Source: Lentzea guizhouensis
GTDB taxonomy: Bacteria > Actinomycetota > Actinomycetes > Mycobacteriales > Pseudonocardiaceae
NCBI RefSeq assembly: GCF_001701025.1
Contig: NZ_CP016793.1
Location: 1,550,001 to 1,614,000 of the forward strand
Length of the DNA stretch: 64,000 nt
Direction of reading: 5' to 3'
The translations under genes were made by a program, and so were the position numbers. Numbering within the stretch: the first letter of the stretch is position 1; the number at the start of each line of letters is the position of its first letter. This document shows positions 17,923 to 27,711 of this stretch, in pieces. The notes under the pieces are model-generated. The model did no database searches and was not told where the DNA came from. It saw nothing but the letters and a program-made list of their open reading frames with translations.

Positions 17923-19201
17923 TCAACGAGCACGAGCCCAGGCGGCGAGGTCGAGCAGTCCCGTGCTCGGGGCGCTGTGAGTACGCAGCAAGGTCGACAG
18001 CGAATGGCGAACCTGGGGATGGGTGCGGGTGTGTTCGGGCGCGGCCTGGCGGGCGGCTTGCAGGCACAGGTAGGCGTCCTCGTGACGGCCGAGCGTGAGC
18101 TGGGCGCGGGCGAGGTCGATGAAGTAGTGGGAGCGACGTTCGGCGGGCAGGTTGTCGGGCGGGTGCCACGCCGCCGCCCGTTCGATGCCCAGAGGATCGC
18201 GCAGTTCGACGGCGACGGCGAGTTCGTGGATGCGTAGGGAGGCCGGTCCGAACGCGGTGCCCTGGTAGACGCCTTCGGGGACGGCGGTTGCGGCGCGGCG
18301 GGCTTCGCGCAGGTGGTCGGCGGCGCGATCGGGCTTGCCAGCCCGGCCCGACGACCGCGGCGCGCATGTGCAGGGCGCCGAAGGCGGCCGAGGCCGAGGC
18401 GGTGTCGAGGTCGGGTACGTGGTCGGCGGCGAGTTCGAGGGCGCGGGCGGCGGTGGCCAGGTCGCCGCTGGCGAAGAAGGTCTCGGTGCGCACGTACGCC
18501 ACCGTGGCCAGCAGCAGTGGGTCCTCGGCGAGCTGGGCGGCCGAGCGCATCAGGTCGATCAGCCGCGCGGACAGGTCCAGGTAGCCGAACTTGAAGGCCA
18601 CCCCGTCGGCGGCACGCAGCGCCAGGGTGAGCAGGGCTGCGGCGTGGCGGCGACCGGCGACGTCGCCGAGCTGACCGGCGCGGGCGAGTTCAGTGATGAG
18701 GTCGGGCACGCGACGGGCGAGGTTGCCGTAGCGGGACTGCAGCCGGTCATCGCTGGCGCGGGCGATATCGCCGTGTAGATCGGCTGGGGTCCTGGTCGGC
18801 CCGTCGTCGGGCAGGTCCAGTCGGTCGAGGGCCCGGCGCAGGCGCGGGATGGCGGCGTGGATGACGTCGACCTCGGCGACGGGTTCGCGCTCGCAGCTCT
18901 CGCTGGTGAACGGCACTGGCGGAACCAGCTCGACGCTGACCGATCCTGGAGCCAGGACCGCAGCCGAGGTGGCCGTGCTGGAGCGACGGGCGGTGCGGCG
19001 CAGCAGGTCGTCCAACTCCTCAAGGGAGACCTGCAGGGCGCGAGCGAGGCCGGGCCGCTGCCACGGCTGGGGCGACTGGACGCCGCGTTCCCATCGGCCG
19101 ATCGTGGTGCGCTCGACCTTGAGCATGACGGCGAAACTTTCCTGGGTGTAACCGGCAGCCTCGCGAACCGCAGCAAGCGGAGTGAGCGCTCGTGCTGCCA
19201 T
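17923..19201 (-). pseudogene. XRE-family regulator with C-terminal TPR-like region, frameshifted
   Basis: The N-terminus (from the ATG at 19201, AAGGAGGG before it) is a helix-turn-helix: REAAGYTQESFAVMLKVERT, then TIGRWERGVQSP. It is followed by a long helical ligand or protein-binding region as in other actinobacterial XRE-TPR regulators. The first frame runs well to GALHMRAAVV near 18350 and then becomes Arg/Pro nonsense. The correct C-terminus continues in another frame (AADHLREARRAATAVPEGVY and onwards) and ends LLDLAAWARAR at the stop at 17923. One extra base (or two missing) near 18345-18352 explains this. It is either a genuine lesion or a sequencing error in a G/C run. Confidence 0.8.
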
Positions 19202-19638
19202 CGCTCGTCCCTCCTTCCGGTCCCTCCATAGCGGAGGGTACTCGCCCGTTTTCGCTGCGTACGGCCGGTGTCGCCTCACCGGTGCCTCACCGCCGCCCTG
19301 TAACTGACCACCCAATTCGGGCACGGTCGGGTGCCGCATTGCCGCACCATGCACCTATTAGGGCCAGCACACTTCGAGAGCGGGAACGCCCTGGTCAGAC
19401 AGGGTGTCGCCCCGTGGACGCCTCGCAACCGCCGCACGGTCGCTCTGGTGATCAGGGCGGGCAGGGTCGTTGACTGGGTTCGTGCCTGCGGTGGTCGACC
19501 CCCGACCGGCCACCGCAGGTGGTAGTCGATGTGGCCGCCTGACACAGCGGAAAGTGGGCTTGGTTCAGTGCAGATGCACGAGGTGATGCTGCCGCGATCG
19601 CCCCTGTCGACCGCCTGGTCGCGCATGGTGGTCCGCTG
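19202..19638. promoter_or_regulatory. divergent intergenic region
   Basis: About 440 bases between the leftward XRE gene and the rightward queD-like gene. I see no gene; it should contain both promoters. An imperfect inverted repeat around CCTGCGGTGGTCGACC and CCACCGCAGG (about 19489-19520) could be an operator. Confidence 0.4.
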
Positions 19639-20124
19639 ATGCCGCACAAGATCACCGTCGAGCACTCGTTCGAGACCGGGCACCGGCTGCCGCACCTGGG
19701 TGGCAAATGCGTCAGCCTGCACGGCCACTCCTGGTCGGCCGCAGTAACGGTGAGCGCCCCGGAGCTGAATCCCGAGGTGACCGTCGTGGAGTTCGGCGCG
19801 CTCAAGGTCGGGCTGCGGCGGTGGATCGACGAGCACCTCGACCACGCCACGATGCTCGGCGCGCGCGACCGCCTGATCGAGCCGCTGATCGCGGAGGGCA
19901 GCCGCGTGTTCTGCTTCGGAGTCGAGCACCCGGCGGACGTGCCCGAGCAGTTCGCCTACGGGCTGCCGTGGCCGACGGTGGAGGCTGTCGCGGTGCTGCT
20001 GGGTCGGGTCGCCGAGAGTGTCTTGGCTGGCCTTCCCCGCGCGGACGGTGCGCGGGTCGAGCGGGTTCTGGTCCGGGAGACCCGGCTCAACACCGCCGTC
20101 TACGAGCCCCCGGTGCCCCGATGA
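19639..20124 (+). CDS. queD: 6-pyruvoyl-tetrahydropterin synthase / QueD family protein
   Basis: A single-domain T-fold enzyme of 161 residues, the usual QueD length. Zinc ligands are His15, His28 and His30 (SLHGHSW), with catalytic Cys24; LDHATML and the C-terminal Glu in VRETRLNTAVYE are also present. It is the second QueD homologue in the window, distinct from the tandem-domain copy at 2.05 kb. It could supply the same 7-deazaguanine pathway or a pterin. Its stop overlaps a 27-codon ORF (ATGA). Confidence 0.9.
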   Translation: MPHKITVEHSFETGHRLPHLGGKCVSLHGHSWSAAVTVSAPELNPEVTVVEFGALKVGLRRWIDEHLDHATMLGARDRLIEPLIAEGSRVFCFGVEHPADVPEQFAYGLPWPTVEAVAVLLGRVAESVLAGLPRADGARVERVLVRETRLNTAVYEPPVPR

Positions 20125-20204
20125 GCACCGCCGCGTCGGACGCAGCCGTGACGCTGGTGGTCAACGAACTGCTCGGCTTGGCCCCACCCGGCGTGCACCT
20201 TTGA
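20121..20204 (+). CDS. possible 27-residue coupled micro-ORF
   Basis: An ATG overlaps the stop of the queD-like gene (ATGA) and opens a 27-codon frame, MSTAASDAAVTLVVNELL ending GVHL. The overlap suggests coupling, but length alone gives little support and no relative is known to me. Confidence 0.3.
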   Translation: MSTAASDAAVTLVVNELLGLAPPGVHL

Positions 20205-20235
20205 CATCGCCCTGTCCGTCGATCGTGAGAGCACC

Positions 20236-20685
20236 ATGACCACCACCTCACCCGCCCTCGGCCCGCTCGTCGCCGTCTACGGCCTCGTAGGACACGACGA
20301 GCGCCTCTTGCTCGTCCGTGACTCAGGCACCACCGCACGGTGCCTGCCCGGCGGTCTCGTGCCAGCCGGTGAACCCGTCGAATACGCCCTGCGGCGCATC
20401 CTTTGGCATCAAGTCAACTCTCACATCGCCCACCTGGACTTCTGCGCTGCCGTGGAGCTGCCGGGCCATCCTGGGGCAGGCGGGGAGCCCGAGGTCTATG
20501 AACTGGCGCTGCTGTTCGACGTCACCCTCACCAACCCCAGTTCGATTCAGGCTGGTCACGGCGAAGCGCTCTGGGTGACAACCACCGAACTCGACCACGT
20601 TGACCTGCGTCCTGCGGGGCTCGCGGAGCGCTTGCGCGTCGGTGGCCTGACCGGCGAGCACCCGTGGTGGCCTGCTGACTCCTGA
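20236..20685 (+). CDS. NUDIX-fold protein with degenerate Nudix box
   Basis: A 149-residue protein with NUDIX-like framing: LVAVYGLVGHDERLLLVRD, then LPGGLVPAGEPVEYALRRIL and WHQV where the catalytic REUxEExG should be. The two metal-binding glutamates are gone, so it is probably not a pyrophosphohydrolase; it may bind a nucleotide or act as a regulator. It lies in the same-strand group between the queD-like gene and the inositol-phosphatase-family gene. Confidence 0.65.
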   Translation: MTTTSPALGPLVAVYGLVGHDERLLLVRDSGTTARCLPGGLVPAGEPVEYALRRILWHQVNSHIAHLDFCAAVELPGHPGAGGEPEVYELALLFDVTLTNPSSIQAGHGEALWVTTTELDHVDLRPAGLAERLRVGGLTGEHPWWPADS

Positions 20686-20747
20686 CGAGGCATCCGCCGC
20701 TCGTTCATCCGGCGCACCGTGCCGCCAGGAACAAACCCGAAGGAATC

Positions 20748-21626
20748 ATGTCGTCGGTACTCGACCTCACCGCCGTCCTGCCGGCGGCCCACGCCGCGAT
20801 CGACCTCGCGGTCGAGCACGTGCTCAGCCACCCTCCACGCGACATCCGCTACAAGGGAGACCGCAATCCGGTCTCCGAAGTGGACGAGACCGTCGAACAC
20901 CTTGTCCGGCAACGACTGAGCGCGCGCGGCCACGCCGAGATCGGGTTCGTGGGGGAAGAGACGGGAGCTGCCGGGAACCCGGACACCTACTGGGTGCTCG
21001 ATCCCATCGACGGCACGATCAATCACCAGCACGCCAACCCGCTGTGCGCCATCGCGCTCGGCCTGGTCCACCACGACCAGCCGGTCCTCGGCGTCACCGC
21101 GCTGCCCTTCCTCGGCCACCGCTACTGGGCGGCCCACGGCCACGGCGCCTACCGCGACGGCGACCCGATCAGCACCTCCACCACCGACATCCTCAACAAG
21201 GCCCTGGTCGGGTTCAGCGACTACGGCAGCGGTGCCGACGAAGGTTTGCGCGACGTGCTGTGCGCCGCCGTGGACCGCGAGCTCACCGCACGAGCGCAAG
21301 GGCTGCGCCGGTATGGCTCCTCCGCGCTGGACCTGGTCTGGGTCGCCGACGGCACCCTCGACGCCTGCGTGCTGCTCGGCAACCACACCTGGGACACCGC
21401 GGCCGGCGCCGTCATCGCCCGCGAGGCCGGTGCCCTCGTGCTCGACGCCGACGGCAGTCCGCACTCGACCAGGTCGCGCTGCGCGATCGCGATGACGCCG
21501 GGGCTACGGGACGCGGTGTTGCCGTTCCTGCGGGTGCTGCGTGGTAGCCGCTTCTGGCCCGATCGCAACGAGCCCGACGGCTTCGGGCACCTGGCCGCTC
21601 CTGACGGAACCGAAGTCCTGCCGTGA
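20748..21626 (+). CDS. inositol monophosphatase-family phosphatase
   Basis: A 292-residue Mg2+-dependent phosphatase of the IMPase/FBPase/CysQ superfamily. Signature metal ligands are visible: GEET (about residue 65), DPIDGTINH (about 85-93) and the C-terminal HTWDTAAGAVIAREAG. Related enzymes act on inositol phosphate, histidinol phosphate or 3',5'-PAP; the substrate here is unknown, and the neighbours suggest a nucleotide or sugar phosphate. The C-terminal extension after residue 250 is longer than in typical IMPase. Confidence 0.9.
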   Translation: MSSVLDLTAVLPAAHAAIDLAVEHVLSHPPRDIRYKGDRNPVSEVDETVEHLVRQRLSARGHAEIGFVGEETGAAGNPDTYWVLDPIDGTINHQHANPLCAIALGLVHHDQPVLGVTALPFLGHRYWAAHGHGAYRDGDPISTSTTDILNKALVGFSDYGSGADEGLRDVLCAAVDRELTARAQGLRRYGSSALDLVWVADGTLDACVLLGNHTWDTAAGAVIAREAGALVLDADGSPHSTRSRCAIAMTPGLRDAVLPFLRVLRGSRFWPDRNEPDGFGHLAAPDGTEVLP

Positions 21627-21639
21627 ACGGGAGCACGCC

Positions 21640-21915
21640 GTGGTGATCCTGCCGACTCAGCGCCGCTGGTCCGAAGTGCCGCTGCCCGTACCGGTCCGAG
21701 CCGCTGGCACTCCGGCGCCCAGCGTCGACCACGGCGCGCTCACGCAGTACCTGCCCAGCATCGGGGATCTCCCTGCAGCCGGGTTTCTGGCTCACCCGCT
21801 GGACGTCGACCAGGAGCGCGCCGCCGCGCTCAGGGCCGCTCTGCAAGGACACCGCCCCGACGACGAGCATCTCGCGCTTCTGGACCGCGTCCTTTGGGCT
21901 CTGCGCCGTATCTGA
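21640..21915 (+). CDS. small hypothetical protein
   Basis: A 91-residue frame starting with GTG 13 bases after the phosphatase stop (GAACGGGAG as possible RBS). Sequence such as YLPSIGDLPAAGFLAHPLDV and the helical end DDEHLALLDRVLWALRRI look protein-like. No domain was recognised. Its end lies 17 bases before the next start, so it fits an operon. Confidence 0.5.
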   Translation: MVILPTQRRWSEVPLPVPVRAAGTPAPSVDHGALTQYLPSIGDLPAAGFLAHPLDVDQERAAALRAALQGHRPDDEHLALLDRVLWALRRI

Positions 21916-21932
21916 CCAAGAACGGGCTCCAC

Positions 21933-23200
21933 ATGACTGCCGACCGCGACGCACGTCCGAGCCGTGAGGTGACCATTTCCGCCCACCTGGGGGCGTGGGT
22001 CGCGCCGCATCCCTCCGAACTGCCCGACCTTCGCATTCAGATGTGCGAGCAGGTGCTCCAGCCACCCCATAGCCGGGAATTCATGATGCGCGTCGTCGGC
22101 GGAAGCAGCCCGCTGATCCCGACGATCTCCGGCCCGCCCGAAGAGACGGCCGGCATCGACATCATGGGCGGAATGCTGATGGCGCGCAGCGAGCAGCGAC
22201 GGCTGCGCCAGGCGCAGCTGTACTGGGTCGACGAGGACATGACCTCGCTGGCGCTCGCGGCAGCGGCCACCCCGTCCCACGAGCCGGTCCGGGCCCGTCG
22301 AATGCCGGCCGAAGCGGGGCTGATGCTCTTCGCCCACCCGATCGGCAGCCACGATGTCGACCTCGCCGCAGCGTTGACCAGCCCCTGGACCACCGCGGCC
22401 CCCGACCTGGACGAGGAACTGCGGCTGACCTTTCCCGTCGTGGGCGTCTCGTGGTCGCGGTGGAGCCCGGCCGACCTCGACCTGGATGGAGCACCCGGCA
22501 GGATCCGCTGGACACCCCGCACACCGCAGGGCGCAGCGCCCTTGACGCCCGAGTTCGACGGCGTCTGGTTGACCTTCTGGACCACGGGCAGCAAGGGCTG
22601 GGACAGCCTTCCCTTGGATCGGCCTCTGGCCATCGACAATCACAGCGGCGGGACGCTCACCGCTGTGGACCTGGTCGCACGAGAAACTCTCGCGGGATTC
22701 GCCCGGCTGCAGACCTACGACGAACTCGTCCTGCGATTCGACCAGCCACTGCCCCGCCCCGATCCGGACAACGGAAGCCAGTGGGCGCACGTGGTCTACA
22801 CCGCCTGGCAGCTGATGGGACAGACCGGTAACGCCCAGCTCACCGAGAGGAAACCGTGCCCCGTCCACGTCACGGCCTCAAACGCGACAGGCGAGCCGAC
22901 ATCCTCGGGCCCGGCACCGTGCAGCTGGTTCGAGTGCACACCCGCCACCGGCCCTCGGCGCAAGCCAGCGCCGAGGACACGGCAGCCTCGCACGGTCGCC
23001 GCACGCCGCAATGGACCCGCCGCTGGCCGGTCCGCCCCTACCGGCGCAACACCTGCCTCAACCCCCGCGCCCACGCCGACGGCGGATGCGAACACGAGGA
23101 GCGAGTCGTGCCCGCCCACATCAAAGGGCCTGCCGACAAGCCCCTGGTCACGACGGACAGGGTGCACATCTGGGACACACCGCCTCCACCGCAACCGTGA
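21933..23200 (+). pseudogene. hypothetical protein, frameshifted near 22853
   Basis: The first 305 codons from the ATG at 21933 read as a coherent protein (EVTISAHLGAWVAPHPSELP, and WAHVVYTAWQLMGQTGNAQL). After ERKP near 22853 the frame turns into low-complexity Pro/Thr/Arg sequence and runs on into the next gene. The other frame takes over with VPRPRHGLKRDRRADI, then WTRRWPVRPYRRNTCL and AHIKGPADKPLV, ending at 23200. That tail resembles C-termini of hypothetical proteins of actinomycete mobile elements as I remember them. One missing base at CCGTGCCCCGT accounts for the break. Function unknown. Confidence 0.6.
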
Positions 23201-23255
23201 CGTTCCACGACCGCCCGAACCCTCGAACGTCTGCCCACTTCAGGTCTCGGAAAGC

Positions 23256-24206
23256 ATGATGCGCAAGCCCTTTCCTTACAGCCTCGACGACGACACTGCG
23301 GCCGAAACCTACGTGCGCGAGGCGCTGCGCCGTTCCCAGCGCGGCAACTGGCCCGCGTTGCTGGCCGACGATCGTGCGGTGCAGACCTACCGAGTGCTGC
23401 GACGCATCGAGTCCGGCGCGGTCCAGACCCGTGTGCACCACCGCGAGGCGATCAAGCAGGCTGAAGCCGACCGGGACGCGGACCTGATCAGCGCGGCACA
23501 GTACGCCGAGAAGTACCGGGAGTACGGGCAGTGGCGGGAACGGTCTGTGGTCTTCGACGCCGTCCTGCGGCAGTACCTCGACATGGCCGTCGACCAGGTC
23601 CGGGCCATCCGCAGGGATGCCGTCGCCGAGTCGCTGCGTCAGGTGTTGCTGACGTTGGCCGTAGCCGTCGAGGAGCATCGGGACGCGCACTCCGGGGAGG
23701 AGTCGCTGGCCGACACCGCGTTGTGGGCGAGGCTGCGGTTGCTGCCCTGGCCGACCGCCACGGGCGCCGAGCGGCGCGTCCTGGCCGACGCCGTGGCAAC
23801 CGAGCGCGCCCGCCGCGGGCCCGCGCGCCGGGCGAGCGAGGACCCCATTCAGTTCGAGGGCTTACCGGTCTTCGGGGAAACCGTGGACGTCGTCGATCTG
23901 CTCCTCGACGTCACCGATCACACCCGGCCCACGTGTAATCGAACCGAACTGGCCGAGCTGTGGAAGCAGCGAACCCCGGACCTCCTGGATTCCGCAGCAG
24001 CGCAGGTCACCGCCGCCAGGCAGAAAGGCAGCTATCCCACGCACCGACTGCGCAGGGCCCTGCTGTTCCTGGAAGGACTCGACTTGATCAGCCGTGTTTC
24101 CGACGAAGGGGGCGCGGAGGTCGTGGTCACCGACCGGACACGACTCGTCGAACTGCGCCGGCGATGGGACGAGCAGCAATTCGGCCTCGACGACCTCGCG
24201 CCCTGA
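23256..24206 (+). CDS. hypothetical protein
   Basis: A 316-residue protein rich in charged helices: AAETYVREALRRSQRGNWPA, then REAIKQAEADRDADLI and RQYLDMAVDQVRAIRRDAVA. The C-terminal 90 residues look like a winged-helix segment (NRTELAELWKQRTPDLLDSA, then HRLRRALLFLEGLDLISRV). I start it at the ATG at 23256 (GGAAAG close upstream); a second ATG follows at once. It is in line with the preceding broken gene. Function not recognised. Confidence 0.6.
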   Translation: MMRKPFPYSLDDDTAAETYVREALRRSQRGNWPALLADDRAVQTYRVLRRIESGAVQTRVHHREAIKQAEADRDADLISAAQYAEKYREYGQWRERSVVFDAVLRQYLDMAVDQVRAIRRDAVAESLRQVLLTLAVAVEEHRDAHSGEESLADTALWARLRLLPWPTATGAERRVLADAVATERARRGPARRASEDPIQFEGLPVFGETVDVVDLLLDVTDHTRPTCNRTELAELWKQRTPDLLDSAAAQVTAARQKGSYPTHRLRRALLFLEGLDLISRVSDEGGAEVVVTDRTRLVELRRRWDEQQFGLDDLAP

Positions 24207-24232
24207 CAGATCACGTCTGACTCGACGCGAGT

Positions 24233-25042
24233 TCAAGAGTGTTCCTCCTGTTCTACCGCGTCAGGGCTGCCGGTGAGGGCCAGGGTGATGTCGCCGCCCG
24301 AGGCACCCATCACGGTGACCCGGTGCGCCACGCGGGCCAGGAAATCTCGGAAGCTGCGGCATCCGTAGTTGCGCTCGTCGAACGCCGGGTCCAGGGAAGT
24401 CATCTTGTTCTTGACCCACCCGGCGGTCGGGTTGGTGACGGTGGCCTGCTCCATGACCGCGACCAGCAGGCTCTCGGCGGTGGTGATGTCGAACTCGTCG
24501 GCGAGGTGGTCGCCCGGCTCGGGTTCGACCTGGGCGACCAGGGTGCCCCAGTACTTGTATTCCGAGCACACCGACACCAGCCGTGGGCTGGCGTTGGCCT
24601 CGGTGCCCACACTGACGACGTGCTTGCCGAACTCTCGTAGCCGCTGTACCAGCGGGGTGTAGTCGCCGTCGCCCGCGACCAGCACGAACACGCTGACCTC
24701 GGGGTGGGTGATCAGCGTTTCCATCGCGTCGACAGCCATGCGGATGTCGGCGGCGTTCTTGCGGGCGGCGCCGAAGCGGACCACCTGGATCAGGTCGACG
24801 CCGTTCATCGCCAGGTCCTGCTGATAGCGCCCGAACTGCGGGTTTGCCCAGTCCGCGTATGCGCGGCGGATGACGGCGTTGCCGTAGTCGCGGCACAGTT
24901 GGGTGATCGCCGCGTAGGGAACCGGATTGGCGCGACCGGGTAGCCCTCGGCCCGCGCCGCAGACCAGGTTCTCGAAGTCCACGTAGACCCCGACCGAGGC
25001 GTTGACCTGCTCGACTCGGCCGCCCGCCGCGAGTGCTTCCAC
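24233..25042 (-). CDS. NYN-domain ribonuclease-like protein with C-terminal OST-HTH/LOTUS domain
   Basis: A 269-residue protein. Residues 16-165 are a NYN/LabA-type PIN-like nuclease domain with the conserved acidic positions in VYVDFENLV, ADIRMAVDAMETL and VLVAGDGDYTPLVQRLREFG. Residues 195-245 (AVMEQATVTNPTAGWVKNKM, then FDERNYGCRSFRDFLA) match the OST-HTH/LOTUS RNA-binding fold. Proteins with this pair of domains are thought to cut or bind structured RNA. The GTG start at 25042 is uncertain because AGGAGG overlaps it. Confidence 0.85.
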   Translation of the reverse strand: MEALAAGGRVEQVNASVGVYVDFENLVCGAGRGLPGRANPVPYAAITQLCRDYGNAVIRRAYADWANPQFGRYQQDLAMNGVDLIQVVRFGAARKNAADIRMAVDAMETLITHPEVSVFVLVAGDGDYTPLVQRLREFGKHVVSVGTEANASPRLVSVCSEYKYWGTLVAQVEPEPGDHLADEFDITTAESLLVAVMEQATVTNPTAGWVKNKMTSLDPAFDERNYGCRSFRDFLARVAHRVTVMGASGGDITLALTGSPDAVEQEEHS

Positions 25043-26082
25043 CTCCTGCCCATCGACGGCTCCGTAGCGCGACTTGATGCCGCGACCGGCTAGGCAAGGG
25101 CCCGCTCTTTCGCCCCCAGCGGCCTAACTGACCTCGATCCGGGCCTTGCCGATACTCGGGCACCGGGGTTGAACAGCGGTTTTGCCGGTGGTTCGTCCTC
25201 GGCGACGGGTTCTGTTCCCGTCGTGGCGAGCATCGATCGGCGAGCCTGGAGAGCGTGAAAGCAGGCCAGGCCGTTGTGACCTGCGGAAACGCTGGATTCC
25301 TTTCGGTGTCGCGGTCGGGCAGGCCCGTGTCGAATGAGGGCAGGTGCACGCCTGTGATCAGCGTTTTTGCGGAGTCCAGAGGGGTCCTGAGCGCGTAGTT
25401 GGCACCTCGGCCGGTTCACTAGAGCAGTAAACCGGCCTGGACCAGGGCGTTCTCATCGGAGGCGCAATCCAAGAAGTGGATTGACCAGCACCGATATGGT
25501 CTCAGGACCGTCGAATGTAGACGGACGCGAGGCCCTGGCCAGGCACTTCACATGCGGCCCGGCTCGCTACAGGGCATCTGACCAGCGGAATGGGACAGGT
25601 AGGGCGTCCCTCGCGGCCACGAGGAACGCCCAACCCTTGAACCCGAAGTCCACCCGACGTCCATGAGAAGAGTGCCTTCGGAACCCGTTCGCCCTGCATA
25701 CGGCCACTGGCGTGCCCGGAGAGCGCCTCCACAGTAAGTCGTACCGGTACGTTCAACGGCCTCGGCGGCGGCACATGGGACACGCCACCCCACACCGCCT
25801 GACCAGCGGCAATGGGTAGACCGTCAGCGCCAATTCCACGTTTCCCCAGGTAGACATGGGTTTTCGGCGCGTCCACCACCCTTGTCACCAGGCGCCGAAA
25901 AGTGTGAGGCAGCCCACCTTGTGGTCGGGACATCGAATTTCGGTCCAGGTCGGTGTTGTCGTCGGAAAGTCGGTGAAGATGGTGAAGCCCTCGCGGGGCG
26001 GTGGCGGCCACCACCAGTCGGTTTGCTCCGCGATCGGGGCTTCACCGTTCACCCGACGTCCGACCCTTTGGAGAGCATTCCG
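25043..26082. other. 1-kb region without recognised gene
   Basis: Frames on both strands are short or Arg/Pro-rich and none resembles a known family. A hairpin with 8-bp arms (GGCCGGTT at 25409-25416, AACCGGCC at 25430-25437) is the only clear structure. The minus strand has a 170-codon frame (25502-26014), but it lacks coding character in parts and I do not call it. The right end presumably carries the promoter of the small membrane-protein gene. Confidence 0.4.
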
Positions 26083-26313
26083 ATGTCCGTGCTTCCGGCA
26101 CCCTTGGCGATCCTGCCTCGCACGAGCTGCGGTGCGACGCCCCTCGTCCAGATCGGCACCTTCACCATCGCCGCAGCGTTCGTCGTCGTCCTCGTGTTGC
26201 TCGGTCAGCCGCTCACGGGCGCGGCCGGTGTCGCGGCTTGGCTCATCACCACGGCGGTGCGACCGACGACCAGCAAGCAGGCGGCCCGTGCCCGTGACGG
26301 TGCGCTGAGGTGA
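26083..26313 (+). CDS. small membrane protein
   Basis: A 76-residue protein starting at the ATG at 26083 with TTTGGAGAG upstream. One strong hydrophobic stretch (IGTFTIAAAFVVVLVLLG), perhaps followed by a second weaker one (GAAGVAAWLITTAV), suggests one or two membrane helices. Its stop overlaps the GTG of the next gene (GTGA), so the pair is coupled. Confidence 0.6.
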   Translation: MSVLPAPLAILPRTSCGATPLVQIGTFTIAAAFVVVLVLLGQPLTGAAGVAAWLITTAVRPTTSKQAARARDGALR

Positions 26314-27124
26314 CCACGTTCGACATGCCCGAATCGAACTTCAGCCAGGGCCGATCCGGAGGCTTCGGTGCCGGCGGTGGCAGACGGCGCGATGCATGGC
26401 CGTTACAGGCCGTGCTGAACAGCCTGTACGAGCAGCCCAAGAGCGGGCAGACCTGGACGCAGGTGCTGCTCGCCGACCGCACCGGCCTTCCACTCGGAGA
26501 CGTGCATGCCGCCTTCGCGGTTTTCCCGCTGCTGGTCGAGTGGGGGTCTACGCCACGATCCTGCGCGAACTCGAAGCGGACGACGACGATGTCGCCGTCT
26601 GTGAGCGAACTTACCGACACCTGGCCGAACATCTTCCGCTGCGGAACGCGCTGCCGCCTGACATCGCCGCTCTTACCACCGAGGCGCTGTTCATGGACGC
26701 GTTGAAGTCGCTGAAAGGCAAGCTGCCCCTGCGTGACATCGCAGAGAGGATGCGGGAGAAGAACTCGAAACACACCTGGGAACGAACGACTCTGAGCAGA
26801 TACCTACCCACGAGCAACGCGGACGAGGCGCTTTGGCCTGCGCACAAAGAGCGCGTGAACGTCCTGCTGGCCGTGTTGTGCGAGCACGCCGGACGTCCCA
26901 ACGACGTCAAGCATTTCTTCACGGCGTGGGAACGTCTGAACTCCGCGCGCAACCGTCACCTCCGCCCCAGCATTCCCTCACCGGTGATCCATCGCTCAGA
27001 GCATGCCCGCAACACCGACAGGACAAGTGCGCGAACAACTTCTTCGGTGAACGCCACGCTGCTCGCTGCGGTCCTGCTGGCGGTCGTCGTGCTCATCGTC
27101 GCGGTCGTGGCGGCGCTCGCGTGA
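26310..27124 (+). pseudogene. hypothetical C-terminally anchored protein, frameshifted at a G run
   Basis: The frame starting at GTG 26310 reads sensibly (DAWPLQAVLNSLYEQPKSGQ, then HAAFAVFPLLVEW) up to a run of five G at 26542-26546 and then fails. A second frame continues as VYATILRELEADDDDVAVCE, then LKGKLPLRDIAERMREK with an HTH-like character (WERTTLSRYLPTSNADEALW). It ends with a hydrophobic C-terminus (NATLLAAVLLAVVVLIVAVV). One missing G would restore one protein of about 270 residues with a possible HTH in the middle and a tail anchor. It overlaps the preceding small membrane-protein gene. Confidence 0.6.
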
Positions 27125-27245
27125 TGACAGTTGGCCGGCGTGCCCGTGCCGTTCGACAAGTGCACGCCGACGAGCAGCGCGCATGTCGAGCGCAGCGGTG
27201 ATTTGGCCATCGCGCTGCCCGAGCGACGCCTCGGGCAGCGCGAGG

Positions 27246-27647
27246 TCATGGCTCGAAGCGGAAGCCGTAGGTCCGGTCGCCGATGGGAACGCGGCCGTAG
27301 GGCGAGGTGCGCTGGCGGCGGATGCCCGCAAGGGCTTGGTCGACGAGGACCTCGAGATCGGCGACGTTGCGTCGCTCCAAGAGCATGACGTAGTGCGTGC
27401 GTGGAGGTTTGCCTTTGGGCGGCGTCCAGTCGGAGTCGTCGTCGATGCGGAGGCAGTGCTCGATGCCGTGGCGCGGGCACGTCCAGGCGGCGGGGATCTC
27501 GGCGTCGGTCGAGAACGGCACGGTGAACTCGTGCCCTCTGCGGCACGCGAAGCGGACCTGCACCCGCGGTGCCGGCCGCGCGTTGCGATCCGGTTCGCCG
27601 GTGGGCGTTCCCAGGCGGTAGCCCCGCAAGACCCGTCTGGGCATCAT
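27246..27647 (-). CDS. RbpA-family RNA polymerase-binding protein paralog
   Basis: A 133-residue protein resembling RbpA, the actinobacterial RNA polymerase and sigma-factor-binding activator. Visible matches: RRVLRGYRLGTPTGEPDRNA (N-terminal tail), the core zinc-binding-type region with GHEFTVPFSTDAEIPAAWTC, and the C-terminal sigma-interaction helix KPPRTHYVMLLERRNVADLE. The usual RbpA is a core gene of about 110-125 residues; this copy, lying among accessory regulators, is probably a second version that tunes transcription with a particular sigma factor. Confidence 0.85.
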   Translation of the reverse strand: MMPRRVLRGYRLGTPTGEPDRNARPAPRVQVRFACRRGHEFTVPFSTDAEIPAAWTCPRHGIEHCLRIDDDSDWTPPKGKPPRTHYVMLLERRNVADLEVLVDQALAGIRRQRTSPYGRVPIGDRTYGFRFEP

Positions 27648-27711
27648 GATCTCCGCTCGCGTATCGGACGGGCTGGTGTCGCGAGCCGTTCTCGTGCCCG
27701 CTGTCGCTGGG

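Noticed and set aside
25502..26014. A 170-codon minus-strand frame in the gene-poor kilobase
   Set aside because: Composition is uneven, the start lacks an RBS and no relative is known; not enough to call a gene.
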